From contig DATNIC010000257.1 in the NCBI GenBank assembly GCA_035604635.1, forward strand, positions 1 to 9,662: DNA of 9,662 nucleotides, given 5' to 3'. The notes beneath the pieces were generated by a model. It was not told the DNA's origin and ran no database searches. It saw only the letters and a list, made by a program, of their open reading frames with translations. Numbering within the stretch: position 1 is the stretch's first letter; each line of letters opens with the position of its first letter. Positions 6,080 to 9,662 of the stretch are shown here, piece by piece. The position numbers were made by a program, and so were the translations under genes. Source of the DNA: DATNIC01 sp035604635 (GTDB taxonomy: Bacteria > Vulcanimicrobiota > Vulcanimicrobiia > Vulcanimicrobiales > Vulcanimicrobiaceae).

Positions 6080-7440
6080 CGACGCCGCTCGCGCGCGACA
6101 TCGATCGCATCCCGCCGTCGAATCTCGACGCGGAGATGGCACTGCTCGGGTCGATCCTCGTCGACCGGGAGATCATGGGTGCCGTCAGCGAGATCGTCAG
6201 GCCCTCCGACTTCTATGCGAGTTTTCACGAGACGATCTACCAGGCGCTATTCTCGCTCTACGAGCGCGGCGAACCCCTCGACAAGATCACGCTTGCGGAG
6301 GAACTCAAAGGGCGTGGTCTGCTCGACAAGATCGGTGGCCTTGCGTACCTGACCTCGCTGATGGATACCGTCCCGACCGCTGCGTCGGCCGAGTACTACG
6401 GGCGTATCGTCAAGGAGAAGGCGGCGCTGCGCGGCCTAATCCATGTCGGGACGCAGATCACGCAGATCGGCTACGAAGCCGAAGAAGATGTGGATGAGGC
6501 GCTCGACCGCGCCGAGCAGCTCGTCTACGACGTCGGCCAGCGCAATCTGCGCGGACGCTTTGCCAAAGTCTCGGGACTGCTCCTCGAAGCGTTTCAGCGC
6601 ATCGAGCGGCGCTTCTACCAAGGCGGCGACCGGACCGGCGTGACGAGCGGGTTTCACGACATCGATCAGTACACGGCGGGCTTTCAGGCCGGCAACCTCA
6701 TTATCGTCGCGGCGCGGCCCGCGATGGGCAAGACGAGCATGGCGCTGACGATGGCCGTCGCCGCGGCAAAGGACGAGAAGAAGCCGATCGCCGTCTTTTC
6801 GCTCGAAATGACGAATCAGGAACTCGTCGAGCGGTTGATGTGCTCGGAGGCGCGACTCGACGCGCAGAAGCTGCGCAAAGGCGACATCGACAAGCACGAG
6901 TGGGGCCCGTTGGGCGAGAGCCTCGGCGTTCTCAACGACCTCCCGATCTATCTCGACGATTCGGGGAGTCTGACGGTGACGGAGATCCGCAGCCGGCTGC
7001 GGCGGCTGCGCTCGACCGAGGGACTGGCGTGCGTCTTCATCGACTACCTGCAACTCGTGCAGTCGAGCCACATGACACGTCAGACGACGCGCAACGAAGA
7101 GATCTCCGAGATTTGCCGCACGCTCAAGGCGACGGCAAAGGATCTCGAAGTCCCGATCATCGCGCTCGCGCAGCTCAACCGCGCGGTCGAATCGCGCCCC
7201 AACAAGCGTCCGATGCTTGCGGACTTGCGCGATTCGGGCAGCATCGAACAAGAAGCCGACTTGGTCGCGTTCCTCTATCGCGATTCGTACTACAACCCCG
7301 AGACCGCCGAGCCCGACGTGACGGAGTTCATCATCGCCAAGCAGCGCAACGGGCCGACCGGAAAGGTGCTCTTGCGCTTCCAGAAAGAGCACACGAAGTT
7401 CGTCCCGTATGGCGACGAGCACCATTACTCAACGCCATAA
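6076..7440 (+). CDS. dnaB: Replicative DNA helicase DnaB
   Basis: This 454-residue protein is the hexameric 5'-3' helicase that unwinds DNA at the replication fork and recruits primase. The N-terminal helical domain begins with the typical IPPSNLDAEMALLGSILVD (12-30). The RecA-like motor holds Walker A ARPAMGKTS (213-221), the catalytic Glu244 in FSLEM, Walker B CVFIDYLQL with Asp323, the RDSGSIEQEAD motif (385-395), and the arginine-finger region AKQRNGPTG (421-429). The length is normal and no intein interrupts the gene. The start is GTG at 6076, overlapping the lon stop by 4 nt; the next in-frame start would remove conserved N-terminal residues. Its TAA shares an A with the ATG of the following small gene. 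The position after rplI and a Lon-type gene is conserved-looking operon architecture. Confidence 0.97.
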   Translation: MTTPLARDIDRIPPSNLDAEMALLGSILVDREIMGAVSEIVRPSDFYASFHETIYQALFSLYERGEPLDKITLAEELKGRGLLDKIGGLAYLTSLMDTVPTAASAEYYGRIVKEKAALRGLIHVGTQITQIGYEAEEDVDEALDRAEQLVYDVGQRNLRGRFAKVSGLLLEAFQRIERRFYQGGDRTGVTSGFHDIDQYTAGFQAGNLIIVAARPAMGKTSMALTMAVAAAKDEKKPIAVFSLEMTNQELVERLMCSEARLDAQKLRKGDIDKHEWGPLGESLGVLNDLPIYLDDSGSLTVTEIRSRLRRLRSTEGLACVFIDYLQLVQSSHMTRQTTRNEEISEICRTLKATAKDLEVPIIALAQLNRAVESRPNKRPMLADLRDSGSIEQEADLVAFLYRDSYYNPETAEPDVTEFIIAKQRNGPTGKVLLRFQKEHTKFVPYGDEHHYSTP

Positions 7441-7745
7441 TGCCGGAGACGCGCGGCGCGATCACCGTCGAGGGGGCCCGCTGCGGGTGGGCGCTCGACG
7501 GCGGAGCCCTGCACCTGCACGGCTTTGACGGAGATACCGCTGCGATCGCAGCGCTCGTTGCCCGGGCGGAGCGCATCGCCGGCGAGCAGAACGCGGCGGT
7601 TTGCGTGACGACCCTTGATGAGCACGATCGCTGGGTCGACCCGCTCGTCGGCTGCGGTTTCGAGCGCGACGATGCCGAGCTCTACGTCCGAAACGGCGAG
7701 GTACGGACGGAGATAACTCTACTGCGCGTCGTTCAACCCGGCTGA
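7440..7745 (+). CDS. Small protein of unknown function coupled to dnaB (faintly GNAT-like)
   Basis: This 101-residue protein is not recognised. The ATG overlaps the dnaB stop (TAATG), which both selects the start and implies translational coupling to dnaB; the same frame stays open upstream inside dnaB, but that part is a shadow. There is no signal peptide or membrane segment. Residues about 35-90 read as a helix (IAALVARAERIAGEQ), a strand (AAVCVTTL) and a GCGFERDDAELYVRNG segment. This resembles the C-terminal half of an acetyltransferase (GNAT) fold, but the acetyl-CoA-binding loop is missing, so catalysis is unlikely. Its last 13 nt overlap the 3' end of the convergent exported-protein gene. 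Real coding status is likely but rests on context and frame, not on a known family. Confidence 0.6.
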   Translation: MPETRGAITVEGARCGWALDGGALHLHGFDGDTAAIAALVARAERIAGEQNAAVCVTTLDEHDRWVDPLVGCGFERDDAELYVRNGEVRTEITLLRVVQPG

Positions 7746-8344
7746 CAGAACGCCGACTGCGGGTCGTTTTCCGCAAAGATCGAGAATGCGGTTCCCTTCG
7801 GCACGGCGACGTCTTTGCCGTGATGGAAGTAGTTCATCGCGCCGATCGCGTACGCGAGTCCCGGGACGGGGATCAGGCCTAGAACGCTTGGGACCAACTC
7901 GCCATTCTTGCTTTGTTTGTCCATGTCGATCGCTCCGTAGTCGAGCACGACTCCGAACTGGCTTCCATCCTGCATCTTCAGATAGAGCGGCTGCAAGACC
8001 AGCGCGCCCGATCGCCCCTGCTTCCCGGCCGGGACCGAGAGTGCGACGACTCCGTAACCGATCGTGCGCGCCGGGATCACGATGCGCTTGCCGCCGTCGG
8101 TCGTCGGCTGCATCGTTCGAAACCGGAAGAAGTCGCCCGCCTTTGCGCGCCCGGAATCGACCGTATCGAGCGTCTCGACCGGGACCGCCGTGCAAGGCTG
8201 TACGGTCGACCTGGGATTCGGCCGCTCGGAAGGCATCGGCGTCGGTCCTTCGGCGAGCGCCGCGATGAACGGCATCACCGCAACGGCGGCAATGACGCCC
8301 AGTGCAGCAACCGAGCGCCTCAAGAGCAGCATTTTAAAGAACAT
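7733..8344 (-). CDS. Exported protein of unknown function with signal peptide
   Basis: This 203-residue protein has a clear Sec signal peptide: basic start (MFFKMLLLRRS), hydrophobic core to about residue 30, and an ALA-EG cleavage site after Ala31. A proline-rich linker (33-50) leads into a mainly beta-strand domain with GDFFRFRTM, KRIVIPARTIGYGVV and, near the end, GKDVAVPKGTAFSIF. From memory, this pattern of a value that can be set by default and a closing G-DV--P-GT strand recurs in exported proteins of soil bacteria with no assigned function. The mature chain has just two cysteines, Cys51 and Cys200, which could form a disulfide. The start is supported by GGAGA (minus strand, about 6 nt before the ATG). 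It converges on and overlaps the gene after dnaB, and diverges from the 83-residue gene with 29 nt between starts. Confidence 0.75.
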   Translation of the reverse strand: MFFKMLLLRRSVAALGVIAAVAVMPFIAALAEGPTPMPSERPNPRSTVQPCTAVPVETLDTVDSGRAKAGDFFRFRTMQPTTDGGKRIVIPARTIGYGVVALSVPAGKQGRSGALVLQPLYLKMQDGSQFGVVLDYGAIDMDKQSKNGELVPSVLGLIPVPGLAYAIGAMNYFHHGKDVAVPKGTAFSIFAENDPQSAFCQPG

Positions 8345-8373
8345 CCGCTCTCTCCGGCGAATCTTCCTCGCTT

Positions 8374-8625
8374 GTGAGCGCGCATAAACACAACACGCCC
8401 CTGCGAGGAACGAAAGTCATCCCGCGACCTAAGCCCGACAACGCCGACTATACCGACGTCAACTATCGTTACGCCGGAGCGGAAGGCCACATTCACGAGG
8501 TCGTGACGATCGGCGGCCGCGAGCTGGCGAAAGTCGGCTTCGACGATCGCAAAATCGTCTACTACCTCCTCGACGATCTCGAGGTCGAAGAGCAGGCGCC
8601 CAAGCGCACGTTTCACGACCTGTAA
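8374..8625 (+). CDS. Conserved-looking small protein of unknown function
   Basis: This 83-residue soluble protein is not recognised. It starts with GTG; no other ATG, GTG or TTG start exists in the frame after the stop at 8335-8337, and there is no Shine-Dalgarno sequence before it, so it may be translated from a short or leaderless transcript. The N-terminus is basic and polar (residues 1-18, four prolines in the first 20 or so), the middle is strand-like (HIHEVVTIGGRELAKVGF, about 39-56), and the C-terminus has an acidic patch (YYLLDDLEVEE). Alternating hydrophobic pattern and in-frame codon use similar to its neighbours support real coding. The 3' end overlaps the convergent lytic transglycosylase gene by 13 nt, and the start is only 29 nt from the divergent exported-protein gene. 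Confidence 0.6.
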   Translation: MSAHKHNTPLRGTKVIPRPKPDNADYTDVNYRYAGAEGHIHEVVTIGGRELAKVGFDDRKIVYYLLDDLEVEEQAPKRTFHDL

Positions 8626-9074
8626 ACGTCGAGCACTTTTTTGACGAAGGGTTCAGCTTTCGGCGGGACGCTGTGCGCAAAATCGACCGCGCCCTGCCCG
8701 ACGTTCCAGGCCGCCAGCGAGAGCCGCAGATTCTGACGGTAGTGGATCAGCAGATCGTGAAGGAACCGCGTCCCGGCCGCGACGTTGCTGACCGGATCAA
8801 AGGCATCGTTCGCACCGTACCGCCGCGCGGTCGCGGCCGTCAACTGCATGAGGCCCTGCGCGCCGGTGCGGCTCACCGCGCGCGGATTGCCGCCCGATTC
8901 GACCGTGATGATGGCGTGGACCAGCGCCGGCTGGACGCCGTTCAGCGCTGACTGCTTTGCGACGATTTGGTTGAGCTGCTCCGGACTCAGCGCAGAAGGG
9001 ACGTAGTTGTTCTTGCCGCCGCATGCAGAGAGCATTGCGGCCAGCATGAGCAGCGCGATGATCGAACGGAGCAC
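8613..9074 (-). CDS. Lytic transglycosylase lipoprotein (SLT domain)
   Basis: This 153-residue protein is a peptidoglycan lytic transglycosylase that cleaves the glycan strand to give 1,6-anhydromuramic ends. A short lipoprotein signal ends in MLSAC with Cys18 as the lipidated residue, so it should be anchored to a membrane. The SLT domain fills the rest: catalytic Glu59 in TVESGGNP, then GAQGLMQLTAATARRYG (about 71-87), a DP-x-SNVAAGTRFL segment (about 93-105), and AAWNVGQGAV in place of the common AYNAGPGAV. I choose the GTG at 9074 because it puts the signal peptide exactly at the N-terminus. The frame stays open to 9218, but that extension would overlap the ferritin-like gene and bury the lipobox. 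The protein is near-minimal for this family, with no extra LysM or binding domain. No strong Shine-Dalgarno precedes the GTG. Confidence 0.88.
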   Translation of the reverse strand: MLRSIIALLMLAAMLSACGGKNNYVPSALSPEQLNQIVAKQSALNGVQPALVHAIITVESGGNPRAVSRTGAQGLMQLTAATARRYGANDAFDPVSNVAAGTRFLHDLLIHYRQNLRLSLAAWNVGQGAVDFAHSVPPKAEPFVKKVLDVYRS

Positions 9075-9181
9075 CCGGCTATTGTCCGGTGACGTCGTGT
9101 CAAGCGGGTGGCACACATCCAAGAATCGGGATGGCTCGTTCTGTTGGTCAGCAACTCTTTGCTCAAACCTTGGAGGAGCCC
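9075..9181. promoter_or_regulatory. Divergent intergenic region between SLT lipoprotein and ferritin-like genes
   Basis: These 107 nt must carry promoters for both divergent genes. On the minus strand a perfect TTGACA -35 hexamer lies at 9103-9098, but the region 16-18 nt further has no convincing -10 (an ACAATA is at a spacing of 12). On the plus strand no good promoter pair is visible. A strong Shine-Dalgarno, GGAGGAG at 9172-9178, precedes the ferritin-like ATG by 3 nt. No operator palindrome was seen. Confidence 0.35.
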
Positions 9182-9662
9182 ATGTCTCGAATCTCTCGCG
9201 CCACGCTCTTGGGCGCATCGTCCGCAGTCGTGCTCGTCGGGCCGACGCTTATGCAGCAGTTCCTCGCCGCGGCGGAGGCCGCCGACGAAGGCGACATCAA
9301 GATTCTCAACGTCGCCATCGCGCTCGAACGCGCGGGCATCAAAGCCTATCAAGATGCCGCCGGCACCGGCTTGCTCCAGGCGCCCGTCCTCGCGGTCGCG
9401 ACCGGCTTCATGAAAGATCACACCGCGCATCGCGACGCGCTGATCGCCGCCGTTGCGCACGCCGGTGGAAAACCGACGGCGGAGACGACCAAACTCACCT
9501 ATCCGGAGCTCAAGACCCAGGCCGACATCCTGAAGTTCGCGCTCGCGGTCGAACGTCAGGCGGCCGCGACGTATCTATCGGTCCTCTCTTCGTTCAAGGA
9601 TCGGACCCTCGCGCAGGCGTCCGGGTCGATTTTGGGTGTCGAGACGACCCACGTCGCCGTCC
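9182..9662 (+). CDS. Exported ferritin-like domain protein (5' part, cut by window end)
   Basis: The first 160 residues of a four-helix-bundle ferritin-like protein are present; the gene runs past the window. The N-terminus is a signal-like segment (ISRATLLGASSA then a hydrophobic stretch to about residue 30). It resembles a Tat signal but has a single Arg where SRRTLLG is typical. After it, helices carry a pattern suited to a diiron or metal site: Glu49 (ALERAGIKAY), His80/His83 (KDHTAHRDAL), Glu124 (AVERQAAATY) and Glu154/His157 (VETTHVAV). This matches the family of secreted ferritin-like proteins whose function is mostly unknown and may include metal storage or oxidative-stress protection. 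The ATG is fixed by GGAGGAG at 9172-9178. The fourth helix is incomplete, so the ligand set cannot be confirmed. Confidence 0.8.
   Translation, partial: MSRISRATLLGASSAVVLVGPTLMQQFLAAAEAADEGDIKILNVAIALERAGIKAYQDAAGTGLLQAPVLAVATGFMKDHTAHRDALIAAVAHAGGKPTAETTKLTYPELKTQADILKFALAVERQAAATYLSVLSSFKDRTLAQASGSILGVETTHVAV

Noticed and set aside
6436..7425. 329-codon minus-strand frame opposite dnaB
   Set aside because: Shadow of a highly conserved gene; Arg/Asp/Leu-rich without motifs.
8608..8642. Possible terminator after the 83-residue gene (ACGTTT/AAACGT then six T)
   Set aside because: The stem is only 6 bp with a 10-nt loop, the T-run is 7 nt away, and the T-run is the complement of two Lys codons in the transglycosylase gene.
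9075..9218. N-terminal extension of the transglycosylase to the ATG at 9218
   Set aside because: It would overlap the ferritin-like gene and put 48 residues before a perfect lipoprotein signal peptide.

Overview
The window is a high-GC stretch of bacterial chromosome, tightly packed, with two unrelated blocks. The GC-rich codon use, the order rpsR-rplI-lon-dnaB with a LonB/LonC-type protease, and the accessory genes unlike any textbook genome suggest an environmental bacterium of a poorly sampled lineage. A Candidatus Eremiobacterota-like soil organism is my best guess, from memory of gene order only and with low confidence. I saw no tRNA, rRNA, CRISPR array, insertion sequence or phage gene.

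Block 1 (1-3259, + strand) looks like an aromatic-compound catabolic operon. It holds the 3' end of a NitT/TauT-type ABC transporter ATPase, a dienelactone-hydrolase-family protein, the small (LigA) and catalytic (LigB) subunits of a class III extradiol ring-cleavage dioxygenase, and a gentisate-1,2-dioxygenase-like bicupin. The genes are nearly contiguous, and ligA and ligB share a TAATG junction. The likely logic is uptake of an aromatic acid, ring cleavage by one or both dioxygenases, and hydrolysis of a lactone or related intermediate. The substrates cannot be read from the sequence. A good intrinsic terminator at 3277-3306 closes the block.

Block 2 (3392-7745, + strand) is the ribosomal/replication operon: rpsR (bS18), rplI (bL9), a Lon-family protease with intact AAA+ and Ser-Lys protease domains, dnaB (replicative helicase) and a 101-residue unknown protein. 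The junctions are 7 nt, 5 nt, a 4-nt overlap (GTGA) and a 1-nt overlap (TAATG), so the set is probably co-transcribed and partly translationally coupled. The usual upstream partners rpsF and ssb are not present. A pair of perfect hairpins (3317-3359) lies between the terminator and rpsR.

Block 3 (7733-9662) holds small single genes in alternating orientation: an exported protein of unknown function (-), an 83-residue unknown protein (+), a lytic-transglycosylase lipoprotein (-) and the start of an exported ferritin-like protein (+, cut by the window end). Both convergent pairs overlap at their 3' ends by 13 nt, and one divergent pair has only 29 nt between start codons.

The most notable observations are two mechanistically unrelated ring-cleaving dioxygenases in one operon, a spore-LonC-like protease embedded between rplI and dnaB, an unknown small gene translationally coupled to dnaB, and a very high density of GATC. 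I found no convincing new defence, mobile or RNA-based system.
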